Positions 1 through 8,571 of a stretch of 57,621 nucleotides of DNA are shown here, piece after piece; positions within the stretch are counted from its first letter, which is position 1, and every line of letters begins with the position of its first letter. A program made the translations under genes and the position numbers. The DNA is from Eubacterium sp. (GTDB lineage: Bacteria > Bacillota > Clostridia > Lachnospirales > Lachnospiraceae): contig JAAWDZ010000041.1 of NCBI GenBank assembly GCA_022794015.1, positions 1-57,621 on the forward strand, written 5' to 3'. Under the pieces are notes generated by a model, which was given only the letters and a program-made list of their open reading frames with translations, made no database searches and was not told the origin of the DNA.

Positions 1-243
1 CACCTCCAAAGATACAGGAAGTTCTCAAAATGTAAACATTTTGGCGAAAGGCGAACCGCTGGCCGTTTGGGCAGCACCCGACATTATAATACCATTCTTT
101 ACAGTAATTTGCAATATGCGCAGGATTGTTTGGGAGTATATGATTGTGGGGACGTTTGGATTCTAAAAACAGATGTAAACCATACGAAAAAGGCTGGACT
201 TTCCGATAGTATGGCGTTAAGATGTTTCTGGGGCAGGGATTAG
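1..243 (+). other. Unassigned open frame running in from the window edge
   Basis: Frame 1 is open from the first base to a TAG at 241-243 (80 codons), with no start visible because it enters from outside the window. The overlapping frame 2 is also open, to a TAA at 166-168. I do not recognise either translation, and the composition does not favour one frame. It may be the 3' end of a real gene, a frameshifted remnant, or chance. The flanking upstream sequence would settle it. Confidence 0.2.
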
Positions 244-250
244 GATGGGA

Positions 251-280
251 ACTACCAAAAAAACTACCAAAAACTACCAA
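251..280. repeat. Short tandem ACTACCAA repeat, three copies
   Basis: ACTACCAA occurs at 251-258, 263-270 and 273-280, separated by A-runs of four and two bases. The copies are in direct orientation. The role is unknown; it could be slippage-generated sequence or a binding site array. Confidence 0.6.
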
Positions 281-440
281 ATAAATTGAAAAGAAATAGA
301 ATAGATGGAAAATATGGTAAAATATGGAATAAAATAAGTAATATGGAATCGAAATGGAAGAAAAAGGACTAAACGGAACAAAGATAATAGGTGGAATGAG
401 CTACAAATTCGAGGTGGGAGAGTGAAACGTTAACATAAGG

Positions 441-472
441 GTAACAGTTCAGCATTCCGGCTACACTGTTAC
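441..472. mobile_element. 32-bp palindromic mini-element flanked by 8-bp direct repeats
   Basis: The element begins GTAACAG (441-447) and ends with the reverse complement CTGTTAC (466-472). It is bracketed exactly by ACATAAGG at 433-440 and ACATAAGG at 473-480, a perfect 8-bp direct repeat as expected from a target-site duplication. Its left end, GTAACAGTTCAG, is shared with the element at 39198-39261. It has no coding capacity, so it would need a transposase supplied elsewhere. Confidence 0.6.
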
Positions 473-523
473 ACATAAGGAATACTGTCAAACAGGCAAC
501 AATTTTTGAGGTGAACAGAACTT

Positions 524-2023
524 TTGGATAAAATGGAAAACAGGCAGGTAAAGCATTCCCTTACGCTGCAATATACAGGAACAATCCTGGGAATGGTGGC
601 CGGTACGGTTCTTTTGTGCTGGTTTTTAAACAATACTTTTTTGGAAGATTATTATATTTACAACAAGAAGAATGCCATGATGGAGGGGTTTGCCACCATC
701 AATGCCAAAAGCGAGTCCGGGATGTTAGACAGCGCCGGCTTTGATATGGGATTTAGTAAAATCTGTGAAAATGACAATATCGCCATTTTGATTTTCAGTG
801 CGGATGGAACAGTGGTGAGAGCTTCTGTCAATGATACGGACGCGCTGAAGTTTCAGTTTATGGATGTACTGCTTTTGGATTCCAAGGGCAGGTCTACAGA
901 AGTTTTGGAAAGAACAAACAGCTATTTTCTGGAAAAACAGGTAGATGAGAAGCACCAGTCAGAATATCTGGTGCTTGGTGGAACACTGGCAGACGGCAAT
1001 CTGATTCTGATGCGGACGGCGCTTGAGAGTATTCGGGAAAGCGCCGGAATTTCGAATCGCCTGTTGTCATATATTGGGATTGCGGCGGTAATTTTAAGCG
1101 CTATCGTCAGTATTTTTGCTTCCCGTAAAATTGCAAAGCCGATACTTGAGCTGACAGAGATCTCCAGAAGGATGAACAGTCTGGATTTTAATGTCAAATA
1201 CCAGGGCAGGGGAAAAAACGAAATTGATTTGCTTGGCAAGCATATCAATCAGATGTCGGAAACATTAGAGAAGACAATTTCTGAGCTCAAGAGCGCGAAT
1301 AATGAGCTGCAGATCGATATTGAAAAGAAAACCAAAATTGATGAAATGCGCAAGGAATTCCTTTCCAATGTCTCCCATGAATTAAAGACGCCGCTTGCGT
1401 TAATACAAGGGTATGCAGAAGGACTGTCGGAATGTATCAACGACGATGCAGAGAGCAGGGATTTTTACTGTGAAGTAATTATAGATGAAGCAGATAAAAT
1501 GAATCAGATGGTCAAGAAACTGCTTACTTTAAACCAGCTGGAGTTCGGAAATGATGCGGTGGCTATGGAGAGGTTCGATTTGACAGAGCTTATCCGCGGC
1601 GTTATTTCGTCTTCTTCTATTTTGTTAAAACAAAATGAAATCAACTTGTCTTTTAATACGGATATACCGATATATGTATGGGCAGACGAATTTAAGGTAG
1701 AAGAGGTTGTGACGAATTATCTGAGCAATGCCATTCATCATGCAGATTTTGAAAAGCGGATTGATATTAAATATACGCAGATGAAGGATTATGTGCGTGT
1801 CAGTGTATTTAATACAGGGAAACCGATACCTCCAGAGGATATTGAGAATATCTGGATCAAATTCTATAAAGTGGATAAGGCCAGAACCAGAGAATACGGC
1901 GGCAGTGGGATAGGGCTTTCCATTGTAAAAGCGATTATGGATTCGTTTCACCGGGAATGTGGCGTCATTAATCATACAGATGGCGTAGAGTTTTGGTTTG
2001 AATTGGATACAAAGAATAATTAA
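524..2023 (+). CDS. Two-component sensor histidine kinase (HAMP-HisKA-HATPase)
   Basis: This is a membrane sensor kinase of about 499 residues. It has a first membrane segment near residues 13-36, an extracytoplasmic sensing region of roughly 140 residues, a second membrane segment near 180-201, a HAMP linker, then a HisKA domain with the phospho-acceptor His285 in SHELKTP. The ATPase domain shows the N-box (NYLSNAIHHA), a G1-like NTGKPIP, and the G2 box GGSGIGLSIVKA. I chose the TTG at 524 because GAGGTG (508-513) lies 10 bases upstream; ATG 533 is an alternative but is 19 bases from that site. No response regulator is adjacent within the window. Upstream, 520 bases separate it from the window edge, so the partner is either further upstream or unlinked. 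The sensory region matches no family I can name, so the signal is unknown. Confidence 0.93.
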   Translation: MDKMENRQVKHSLTLQYTGTILGMVAGTVLLCWFLNNTFLEDYYIYNKKNAMMEGFATINAKSESGMLDSAGFDMGFSKICENDNIAILIFSADGTVVRASVNDTDALKFQFMDVLLLDSKGRSTEVLERTNSYFLEKQVDEKHQSEYLVLGGTLADGNLILMRTALESIRESAGISNRLLSYIGIAAVILSAIVSIFASRKIAKPILELTEISRRMNSLDFNVKYQGRGKNEIDLLGKHINQMSETLEKTISELKSANNELQIDIEKKTKIDEMRKEFLSNVSHELKTPLALIQGYAEGLSECINDDAESRDFYCEVIIDEADKMNQMVKKLLTLNQLEFGNDAVAMERFDLTELIRGVISSSSILLKQNEINLSFNTDIPIYVWADEFKVEEVVTNYLSNAIHHADFEKRIDIKYTQMKDYVRVSVFNTGKPIPPEDIENIWIKFYKVDKARTREYGGSGIGLSIVKAIMDSFHRECGVINHTDGVEFWFELDTKNN

Positions 2024-2027
2024 CGGT

Positions 2028-2055
2028 TGCCCAATTTCTAAAAAGATGATAGAAT
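2028..2055 (+). promoter_or_regulatory. Possible sigma-A promoter for the lipoprotein gene
   Basis: TTGCCC at 2028-2033 and TAGAAT at 2050-2055 are separated by 16 bases. They lie between the kinase stop and the lipoprotein start. The match is moderate, and read-through from the kinase gene is equally possible. Confidence 0.3.
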
Positions 2056-2112
2056 TATGTGTACCCGGACGGGATGGTTTTGATAGATAAAGTTTATGCA
2101 GTGGAGGCAGAG

Positions 2113-2868
2113 ATGAAAGGTTCAAGGATGAGGATTGCCGCAGTGCTGTTTGTGGCGGCTGTTACATTAAGCGGCTGTGGAGAGGCTCTTTATGAATTGA
2201 CGCCGGAAGAGCAGGCAGCGATTGTAAGTTATGCTTCACATACGGTAGCAAAATTTAATAATTACCAGAAGGACGGAGAGATATTCGTGAGAAAGGATAT
2301 CTTAGAAGGCGACGAGGCTTCGCAGGAAGTAAAGACACCGGACTTACAGCAGGCAGAACCGGAAGAGAGCATACCTGCAGATGATACGGAAATGCCTGTG
2401 CAGGATATGGCAGCATCGCAGGATGACGGCAACGCCCAGGGAGCGGAACCGGAAGGATCTTTTGCCACGATTGGCCAGGCGCTGGATTTGGGCGTCATAC
2501 AGGCGGATTATACAGGTAGCAGCCTGTGCACTACATATCAGAAATCGGATTCCTATGCCGTGGATGCTTCACCCGGCTCCCAGTTTTTGGTGCTTAATGT
2601 AAAGCTGACAAATCAGTCAGCTCAGGATCTTTATATTGATATACTGGCGATGACGCCGACATTTCAGGTGACTGTGAACGGAGAGAGTACCGCAGCGGCA
2701 CAGACGACGATCCTTCCAAACGATTTGTCCACTTACCAGGGAAATATTCTGGCGGGCGCATCCAGTGATACGGTACTGGTGTTTGAGGTTTCACAGGAGA
2801 TAGAAAATGTTTCCGATATTCAGTTAAGAATTACAATGAACGGCAGCCAGAATACGATTAATTTGTAG
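2113..2868 (+). CDS. Putative lipoprotein with DUF4352-like C-terminal domain
   Basis: Start ATG 2113 is preferred over an in-frame ATG at 2059 because GGAGG (2103-2107) lies five bases before it and the protein then opens with a clean lipoprotein signal ending LSGC, giving lipidation at Cys22. A Glu/Ala/Pro-rich linker spans about residues 70-125. It is followed by a domain with alternating hydrophobic strands (FLVLNVKLTNQSAQDLYI) that resembles the DUF4352 or telokin-like immunoglobulin fold found in clostridial surface lipoproteins. The protein should sit on the outer face of the membrane. It follows the sensor kinase by about 90 bases and could act with it, but that is inference only. The TAG stop is formed at the junction with a mobile element: TA belongs to the 8-bp flanking repeat and G is the element's first base, so the original C-terminus may have been slightly different. 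Confidence 0.8.
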   Translation: MKGSRMRIAAVLFVAAVTLSGCGEALYELTPEEQAAIVSYASHTVAKFNNYQKDGEIFVRKDILEGDEASQEVKTPDLQQAEPEESIPADDTEMPVQDMAASQDDGNAQGAEPEGSFATIGQALDLGVIQADYTGSSLCTTYQKSDSYAVDASPGSQFLVLNVKLTNQSAQDLYIDILAMTPTFQVTVNGESTAAAQTTILPNDLSTYQGNILAGASSDTVLVFEVSQEIENVSDIQLRITMNGSQNTINL

Positions 2869-3009
2869 TTACTGTTCACACGCCACTGTTCCGCGAGGTG
2901 TTTCTGCACATTCTGTGCGGAAATACCGGGTTTTTCAGCGCGAAATTGCATCTTTTTGCGATTCCTGTGCATCGCGAAGCGTGTGACTGGTCACGGAGTG
3001 AGCAGTAAC
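2868..3009. mobile_element. 142-bp MITE-like element, GTTACTG...CAGTAAC, with perfect 8-bp direct repeats
   Basis: The ends GTTACTGTTCAC and GTGAGCAGTAAC are inverted repeats with one mismatch. AATTTGTA occurs directly before (2860-2867) and after (3010-3017), a perfect 8-bp direct repeat. The interior contains the core GCGAAGCGTGT. A shorter relative (about 91 bp) lies at 44679-44769; this copy carries about 50 extra bases inserted between two TGTGC repeats. There is no ORF worth calling. It sits between the lipoprotein stop and the cheV promoter. Confidence 0.75.
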
Positions 3010-3035
3010 AATTTGTAAAAACTTAAAAAAAATAA

Positions 3036-3063
3036 TATACAATAGCAGTATTTGTGTTATAAT
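3036..3063 (+). promoter_or_regulatory. Probable cheV promoter
   Basis: A consensus -10 TATAAT lies at 3058-3063. A weak -35, TATACA at 3036-3041, lies 16 bases upstream. The start codon follows 49 bases later, which is a normal leader length. Confidence 0.5.
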
Positions 3064-3112
3064 GGGTACATTGAGAACGTGAAGATTTTATGTATGCCGG
3101 GAGGGAAAACTT

Positions 3113-4045
3113 ATGGAGTCAAACATATTATTGGAAAGTGGAACAAACGAACTGGAAATACTGGAATTTACATTGGGGGGCAACCGCTATGGCATCAATG
3201 TAGCCAAGATCCGTGAAATCTTGTCATATCAGCCGGTTACACCGATACCGCATGCGAATCCAAGCGTAGAAGGCATTTTTATGCCAAGGGAAGTTATGAT
3301 TACAGTTATTAATTTAAAAAGCTGTATTGGCATTCCGGAATCTGAAGATGAACAAAAGGGTTTGTTTATCATAACGAACTTTAATAAATTAAACGTTGCT
3401 TTTCACGTAGACGAGGTGCTCGGAATACACCGGGTATCCTGGCAGAGTATTATTAAGCCGGATTCGACGATTAACAATGACACTGGAGTTGCTACCGGTG
3501 TTGTGAAATTGCAGGATAATTTGATTGTAATTCTGGATTTTGAGAGGATTGTAACCGATATCAGTCCTGAAACCGGCCTTAAAATTTCTGATGTGGAAGA
3601 ATATCAGGGCAGGGAACGCAAGGAAGTGCCGATTCTGATCGCGGAAGATTCTCCATTCTTAAGCAAGATGATCACAGACTGTCTGAAAAAGGCAGGATAT
3701 ACCAAGATGATAGTTACTGCAAATGGACAGGAAGCATGGGATCGGGTATGTAAATTCAAAGAGGAGGGCACATTGGACGATATGGTGCATTGTGTTATTA
3801 CAGATATTGAGATGCCTTTGATGGATGGACATCGTTTGACAAAGCTGATGAAGACAGATGAAGAGTTAAAACACATACCGTTGATTATTTTTTCTTCACT
3901 TGTCAATGAAGAAATGCGCCGCAAGGGAGAACAGCTTGGCGCAGACGCACAGTTGACCAAGCCGGAGATTGGAGATTTGGTAAAGACAATTGACCGGCTC
4001 ATTGAAGGAAGCAGAGGAAGCAGGGAATTAGAAGTATTAGAATAA
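3113..4045 (+). CDS. cheV: Chemotaxis coupling protein CheV (CheW domain fused to receiver)
   Basis: The 310-residue protein has an N-terminal CheW-like domain (about 1-155; FTLGGNRYGINVAKIREIL is the typical first strand pair) and a C-terminal receiver domain (about 170-300). The receiver has an acidic pocket (AEDS), phospho-acceptor Asp231 in VITDIEMPLMDG, the conserved Ser/Thr region (IIFSS) and Lys in TKPE. CheV couples chemoreceptors to CheA and tunes adaptation through its own phosphorylation. The ribosome binding site GGGAGG lies just before the ATG. No other chemotaxis or flagellar gene is adjacent, so it is an orphan here, with its own promoter upstream and a hairpin directly downstream. 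The call is firm; whether this organism is motile cannot be judged. Confidence 0.93.
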   Translation: MESNILLESGTNELEILEFTLGGNRYGINVAKIREILSYQPVTPIPHANPSVEGIFMPREVMITVINLKSCIGIPESEDEQKGLFIITNFNKLNVAFHVDEVLGIHRVSWQSIIKPDSTINNDTGVATGVVKLQDNLIVILDFERIVTDISPETGLKISDVEEYQGRERKEVPILIAEDSPFLSKMITDCLKKAGYTKMIVTANGQEAWDRVCKFKEEGTLDDMVHCVITDIEMPLMDGHRLTKLMKTDEELKHIPLIIFSSLVNEEMRRKGEQLGADAQLTKPEIGDLVKTIDRLIEGSRGSRELEVLE

Positions 4046-4047
4046 TT

Positions 4048-4076
4048 AAGGGATGTGATAAACCATCACATCCCTT
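4048..4076 (+). terminator. 12-bp perfect hairpin after cheV
   Basis: AAGGGATGTGAT at 4048-4059 pairs perfectly with ATCACATCCCTT at 4065-4076 across a five-base loop. There is no long T-run after it, so it may work as a weak terminator or an mRNA-stabilising hairpin. Confidence 0.6.
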
Positions 4077-4103
4077 GATGGGTTTCATACAGGAGGTATT
4101 GCT

Positions 4104-5447
4104 GTGAGCAAAACGGAGGATTATCTTGACTCCTTACTGAATAATGTTACGCCGGAGAGGAAGGCAGAATCAAAGAGGAAGAAACGGAGAAAAAAGACTA
4201 ACTTTGAAGAAGATTTTGAGAACGAATTAAACGGTGTGGGCGCAGATGATTTTGCACAGGATTTTCAGGCAGATATGGAAGACTCTGATTATGCGGGGAG
4301 TGCAGGCGACAGCTTTTTTGATGATTTGGAAGGGATTATCAATAATATAAATGAGCCGTCAACGGATGATACTGCAGAAAGTCCGCCGGAAGAGCCGTTT
4401 GAAGTCAACACTTTAGTCGATGATACGTGGACAGAAGATGCGGAACAGGAAAACAGTCAGCCGGAGGTAGAATTTATAGATGATCCGGATAAGCTGGATG
4501 AATTATTAGAAGCAGAAAACGGTAACCGGGATAGTGATGCATCCAAAGCGGCGAAAGAGAAGAAGCCGGGAATTTTTAAAAAACTGGGTGCAGCTCTGTT
4601 TGGCGGAGAAGATGATGAGATGCCGGAGGATGACAGTCCTCAGACATCGGATACGCCGGCTTCGTCTGACGAAGAATATAAAGGCTTGGATGAAGAGCAG
4701 ATGCAGATCCTGCGGGATCTTGATTTGGCAGGAGAACCTCATACTTCTCCTGCAGCTGAAGAACCGGAACAGGAACAGAAACAGGGAAAAAAGAAAAAAG
4801 AGAAGAAAATGAAGAAAGAAAAAAAGGTGAAAGAAAAGAAACCAAAAGAGAAAAAACCAAAAAAAGTGAAAAAACCTAAAAAAGAGAAGCCCAAAAAAGA
4901 GAAGCCTAAAAAGCCAAAGGCAGTTGATTTGTCGCCGCCGCTTCCGAAAGTACCGGTGGTACTGATTTTTATTATGGCGATTTCAGCAGGGGCTTTTGTA
5001 TTGATAAGCGCAAACCTGATGGTATATTCTTCAAGCCTTACCGCGGCGAAACAGGCGTATCAATCACAGGATTATGTAGAAGCATACCGTCAGATGGCGG
5101 GTATAGAGCCGAAAGAAGAGGATGAAGAATTAAACGCACGGATTGCACTGCTTGCAGGTGTTCAGGGGGAGATCAATAAAGGAAATGCCCTGTACGAAAG
5201 CGGACAGTATACAATGGCGTTGGACGCTTATATCTGCGCGCTGGGCAGATATGATACGAATTACAGCGATGCATCTCTTTACGGTGCAGAAGCAGAATAT
5301 GATGTTCTGGCATCTCAGGCTGAAACGCAGATATCGGAAAAATTCGGTGTCAATGCCCAGACTGCACGGGAGATTTATGGGTTGGAAGACCGTACGGAAT
5401 ACACGGTTCGGATTTATAATATAGTAAAAGCACTTGGCCTGGAATAG
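4104..5447 (+). CDS. Lys-rich single-pass membrane protein of unknown function
   Basis: GTG 4104 is the start, with AGGAGG (4091-4096) seven bases upstream. The 447-residue protein begins with a basic patch followed by a long acidic, disordered region. About residues 220-278 are an extreme Lys/Pro/Glu stretch built from repeated KKEKP and KKPKK units. One membrane segment follows (about 283-307), and then a C-terminal domain of about 140 residues with helical repeats that look TPR-like (AYQSQDYVEAY, ALYESGQYTMALDAY). The charge pattern suggests that the N-terminal part is cytoplasmic and the helical domain external. I do not recognise a named family. The Lys-rich run may bind nucleic acid, anionic lipid or polyphosphate, but that is speculation. 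It ends 20 bases before hisH. Confidence 0.75.
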   Translation: MSKTEDYLDSLLNNVTPERKAESKRKKRRKKTNFEEDFENELNGVGADDFAQDFQADMEDSDYAGSAGDSFFDDLEGIINNINEPSTDDTAESPPEEPFEVNTLVDDTWTEDAEQENSQPEVEFIDDPDKLDELLEAENGNRDSDASKAAKEKKPGIFKKLGAALFGGEDDEMPEDDSPQTSDTPASSDEEYKGLDEEQMQILRDLDLAGEPHTSPAAEEPEQEQKQGKKKKEKKMKKEKKVKEKKPKEKKPKKVKKPKKEKPKKEKPKKPKAVDLSPPLPKVPVVLIFIMAISAGAFVLISANLMVYSSSLTAAKQAYQSQDYVEAYRQMAGIEPKEEDEELNARIALLAGVQGEINKGNALYESGQYTMALDAYICALGRYDTNYSDASLYGAEAEYDVLASQAETQISEKFGVNAQTAREIYGLEDRTEYTVRIYNIVKALGLE

Positions 5448-5467
5448 GAAACAGCGGGGAAGTACAT

Positions 5468-6088
5468 ATGATTGCAATTTTAGATTATGATGCCGGGAAT
5501 TTAAGAAGCGTTGAGAAGGCTTTGGGATTCCTGGGAGAGGAAAGTCTGATTACGCGGGATCGGCATGAGGTAGCAAAAGCCGATAAACTCATTCTTCCGG
5601 GAGTTGGCGCATTTGGACCTGCCATGCAGCAACTGAAAAAATATGAAATAGATAAGATGTTACAGGAAGCAGCAGCAGAGGGAAAACCTCTGCTGGGTAT
5701 TTGTCTGGGCTTACAGCTTTTGTTTGACGGGAGTGAAGAGAACCCTGGAGCTGAGGGGCTGCATTTGCTTTCCGGAAGTATTCTTAAGATCCCGGATAAG
5801 GAAGGGCTTAAAATTCCTCATATCGGATGGAACAGCCTTACGCTTTCACATAACGGCAGATTGTTTTCCGGCATTGCGCCACAAACCTATGTGTATTTTG
5901 TACATTCTTATTATTTAAAGGCGAAAGACGAAGAAATTGTCATGGCTTCTACAGAATATGGCACGCACATTCACGCTTCTGTGGAAAGCGGCAATATTTT
6001 TGCCTGCCAGTTTCATCCCGAAAAGAGCAGTACGGCAGGCCTTCGGATTTTATCGAACTTTGCCAGAATACAGGGAGGGAACGGCTGA
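5468..6088 (+). CDS. hisH: Imidazole glycerol phosphate synthase, glutamine amidotransferase subunit
   Basis: HisH hydrolyses glutamine and channels ammonia to HisF for the fifth step of histidine synthesis, which forms IGP and AICAR. The 206-residue length is normal. The nucleophile is Cys79 in GICLGLQLL, and the His-Glu pair appears in FHPEKSS near the C-terminus. The first residues [15 protein letters not shown] are typical. Its last base overlaps the first base of hisF (shared at 6088), which implies translational coupling. No other his gene lies in the window, so the rest of the pathway is elsewhere. Confidence 0.97.
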   Translation: MIAILDYDAGNLRSVEKALGFLGEESLITRDRHEVAKADKLILPGVGAFGPAMQQLKKYEIDKMLQEAAAEGKPLLGICLGLQLLFDGSEENPGAEGLHLLSGSILKIPDKEGLKIPHIGWNSLTLSHNGRLFSGIAPQTYVYFVHSYYLKAKDEEIVMASTEYGTHIHASVESGNIFACQFHPEKSSTAGLRILSNFARIQGGNG

Positions 6089-6849
6089 TGTTTACCAAGA
6101 GGATTATTCCCTGCCTGGATGTGAATGACGGCAGGGTTGTAAAAGGTGTGAATTTTGTCAATTTAAGAGATGCCGGAGATCCGGTGGAAATTGCAGCGGC
6201 GTATGACAAGGCCGGTGCGGATGAATTGGTGTTTTTAGATATTACGGCTTCTTCGGATGACCGCAGAACGGTAGTTGATATGGTACGCCGGGTGGCTGAG
6301 AAGGTATTTATTCCATTTACAGTTGGCGGCGGTATCCGCTCTGTGGAAGATTTTAAAGCGCTGCTGCGTGAAGGGGCGGACAAGATTTCAATTAATTCCT
6401 CCGCGATTAACCGACCAGAGCTGATTTCTGAAGCTGCGGACAAATTCGGCAGCCAGTGCGTAGTTGTTGCAATTGATGCCAGAAGACGGGCGGATGGAAG
6501 CGGCTTTAATATTTTTAAAAACGGCGGCCGGATTGATGTCGGTATTGACGCTGTGGAGTGGGCCATGCAGGCGGATCGTATGGGAGCGGGAGAGATTTTG
6601 CTTACCAGTATGGATTGTGACGGTACAAAGGCTGGCTATGATATTGTACTTACGAAGACGATTGCAGAGAATGTATCAATTCCGGTCATTGCATCAGGCG
6701 GTGCAGGTACAAAGGAACATTTTTACGAAGCGCTGACAGAAGGAAGGGCAGATGCGGCACTGGCGGCATCGCTGTTTCATTATAAAGAACTTAAGATTAC
6801 AGATCTCAAAAATTACCTTGCAGATAAAGGTGTGTCAGTAAGGCGATAA
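6088..6849 (+). CDS. hisF: Imidazole glycerol phosphate synthase, cyclase subunit
   Basis: HisF is a TIM-barrel enzyme that joins PRFAR with ammonia from HisH. At 253 residues it is full length. The two catalytic aspartates are visible in the conserved contexts [14 protein letters not shown] and VAIDARR, and phosphate-binding loops appear as VGGGIRS and ASGGAG. It is fused by overlap to hisH. The next gene (ung) starts 16 bases after the stop, so hisH-hisF-ung are probably co-transcribed. Confidence 0.97.
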   Translation: MFTKRIIPCLDVNDGRVVKGVNFVNLRDAGDPVEIAAAYDKAGADELVFLDITASSDDRRTVVDMVRRVAEKVFIPFTVGGGIRSVEDFKALLREGADKISINSSAINRPELISEAADKFGSQCVVVAIDARRRADGSGFNIFKNGGRIDVGIDAVEWAMQADRMGAGEILLTSMDCDGTKAGYDIVLTKTIAENVSIPVIASGGAGTKEHFYEALTEGRADAALAASLFHYKELKITDLKNYLADKGVSVRR

Positions 6850-6865
6850 GTAAAGGAGACATGCT

Positions 6866-7540
6866 ATGGGAATGATTACAAATGACTGGTTGGAAGCAGT
6901 ATCCAGTGAGTTTAAGAAACCCTATTACCGGGAGTTATATCAGTTTATAAAGGAGGAGTACAGCAAGGAAACGGTCTATCCTCCCGCAGATGATATTTTT
7001 AATGCCTTCCATTTTACACCTTTAAGTAAGGTGAAGATATTACTTTTAGGACAGGATCCGTATCACAATGTCAATCAGGCGCATGGACTCAGCTTTTCGG
7101 TTTCAGCCACGCAGAAGATACCGCCTTCTTTACAGAACATTTATAAAGAGCTGCAAGATGATTTGGGCTGTAAAATTCCGAATAACGGTTATTTGAAGAA
7201 GTGGGCGGATCAGGGCGTACTTCTTTTGAATACAGTTCTAACTGTGCGGGCACATCAGGCCAATTCCCATCAGGGAAAGGGTTGGGAGCAGTTCACGGAT
7301 GCGATCATTGAGGCGGTCAATGCACAGGATCGCCCCATTGTATATTTGCTTTGGGGCAGGCCGGCGCAGCGTAAAATTCCCATGTTGAACAATCCTAAGC
7401 ATTTGGTTTTAAAAGCGGCTCATCCGAGTCCGCTGTCTGCTTACAATGGATTTTTTGGCTGCAGGCACTTTAGCCAGGCAAATGCATTTTTGGAAGAACA
7501 TGGGGTAGAGCCTGTGGACTGGCAGATTGAGGATGTTTAA
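6866..7540 (+). CDS. ung: Uracil-DNA glycosylase, family 1
   Basis: The enzyme removes uracil from DNA to start base-excision repair. The 224-residue protein carries the catalytic water-activating motif GQDPYH and the His loop HPSPLSAYNGFFGC, both diagnostic of family 1 UDG. The uracil-recognition segment LLLNTVLTVRAHQANSH is intact. The ribosome binding site AAGGAG lies seven bases before the ATG. It follows hisF closely, an arrangement that looks positional rather than functional. Confidence 0.97.
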   Translation: MGMITNDWLEAVSSEFKKPYYRELYQFIKEEYSKETVYPPADDIFNAFHFTPLSKVKILLLGQDPYHNVNQAHGLSFSVSATQKIPPSLQNIYKELQDDLGCKIPNNGYLKKWADQGVLLLNTVLTVRAHQANSHQGKGWEQFTDAIIEAVNAQDRPIVYLLWGRPAQRKIPMLNNPKHLVLKAAHPSPLSAYNGFFGCRHFSQANAFLEEHGVEPVDWQIEDV

Positions 7541-7594
7541 GGTATAATTCCTGGAAGAACCGTACATAGTTATTGAAAAAGAGGTTTTTTGGGA

Positions 7595-8479
7595 ATGTAT
7601 TATAAAGTTGGTGAAACCGGTATACAGGAAACAGACCGCATGCACTGGGAGCAGACTTTCGGTGGGATTGCGGTCTTTGATGAAGATGAATGGGGCGAGG
7701 AGCTGAAATTGCAGGAAGCGTATTCTCTGGGCAAAAAAGAAGAGGATTCGTTTTTTTGTAAATTGGAGGCCCATGCCTCATATCTTTTTGGAACATTTCA
7801 TATTCCGGTCAAAAAAAGGGAGAGGCGGAATTTTGATTTTGCAGCTTATATTTTAAAGGACAGATTGATTTTTATTGAAGAAGGTTCTTTTGTGGAAGAG
7901 TGTATTTGCCGGGTTCGCAATCAGGCGGCACAAAAACCCTATTCTCTGGAACAGTTTATAAGTGATTTTTTTATGGCTTTACTTGAAGAGGATATTTTGT
8001 ATCTGGCAGTTTTAGAACGGGATATTGCAAATATGGAAGAGGCGGTGCTGGAGGGGAATACGACGCATTTTCATTATCGGATGCTCGGAATGAAAAAAGA
8101 AATTTCACGGTTTTACTGTTATTATGGGCAGATGACGGATGTTGCGGAAACTCTAGTTGCCAGGCGGAATGTAGGAGAAGATCTTCTGGAACGGGTGAAG
8201 AGATTGCAAAGTGAAGCACAGTCCTTAAGAGAGTATGCCATGCAGGTGCAGGATGTTTATCAGGCGGAGATTACGATACAGCAAAATAATGTGATGAATC
8301 TGCTGACAGTGGTGACGACTGTGTTTTTGCCGTTGACGTTGATTGCAGGATGGTATGGGATGAATTTTTACAACATGCCGGAATTGGAGTGGAAGTATGG
8401 GTATCTGGTTGTTTCCTGCGTTTGCGTGGGTATTATTGTATTGGTTTTATGGTTTTTTAAAAAAAAGAGATTTTTTTGA
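7595..8479 (+). CDS. CorA-family divalent cation transporter
   Basis: The protein is about 294 residues long. It has a large cytoplasmic N-terminal domain, long helices including an extended helix near residues 190-235, and two C-terminal membrane segments. The signature YGMNF appears between them, the selectivity loop of CorA magnesium and cobalt channels. ATG 7595 is preferred, with GAGG (7581-7584) ten bases upstream; a TTG six bases earlier is too close to that site. The acidic N-terminus is shorter than in classical CorA. The exact metal cannot be read from sequence. The stop lies in an A/T-rich run. Confidence 0.88.
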   Translation: MYYKVGETGIQETDRMHWEQTFGGIAVFDEDEWGEELKLQEAYSLGKKEEDSFFCKLEAHASYLFGTFHIPVKKRERRNFDFAAYILKDRLIFIEEGSFVEECICRVRNQAAQKPYSLEQFISDFFMALLEEDILYLAVLERDIANMEEAVLEGNTTHFHYRMLGMKKEISRFYCYYGQMTDVAETLVARRNVGEDLLERVKRLQSEAQSLREYAMQVQDVYQAEITIQQNNVMNLLTVVTTVFLPLTLIAGWYGMNFYNMPELEWKYGYLVVSCVCVGIIVLVLWFFKKKRFF

Positions 8480-8503
8480 ACAGGATGTCATTCCATAAAA
8501 AAC

Positions 8504-8532
8504 TTGTGGATTCTCTTATATGATGTTAGTAT
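8504..8532 (+). promoter_or_regulatory. Possible promoter for the surface cluster
   Basis: TTGTGG (8504-8509) and TAGTAT (8527-8532) are separated by 17 bases, just upstream of the acyltransferase gene. Each hexamer matches four of six consensus positions. Confidence 0.35.
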
Positions 8533-8571
8533 ATTAGAGGAAAAATGCTCTGCTATCTGGGAGGATTGAAT

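Larger units (their letters stand above)
244..523. other. AT-rich non-coding stretch before the histidine kinase
   Basis: No convincing gene is seen on either strand. The stretch holds three near-tandem copies of ACTACCAA (251-258, 263-270, 273-280), three copies of AATATGG (311-317, 321-327, 340-346), and a small palindromic element at 441-472 described separately. A ribosome binding site GAGGTG at 508-513 belongs to the next gene. No response regulator for that kinase lies here. Confidence 0.5.

Noticed and set aside
251..280. CRISPR-like repeat array
   Set aside because: The units are only 8 bases with two- to four-base spacers and no cas gene is present; no CRISPR array is seen anywhere in the window.
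2868..3009. Riboswitch upstream of cheV
   Set aside because: The structured sequence lies upstream of the promoter, has perfect 8-bp flanking repeats and a second copy elsewhere, so a mobile element explains it better.
5949..6566. Long minus-strand open frame opposite hisH and hisF
   Set aside because: It is a Ser/Thr/Pro-rich shadow of two certain genes on the plus strand.
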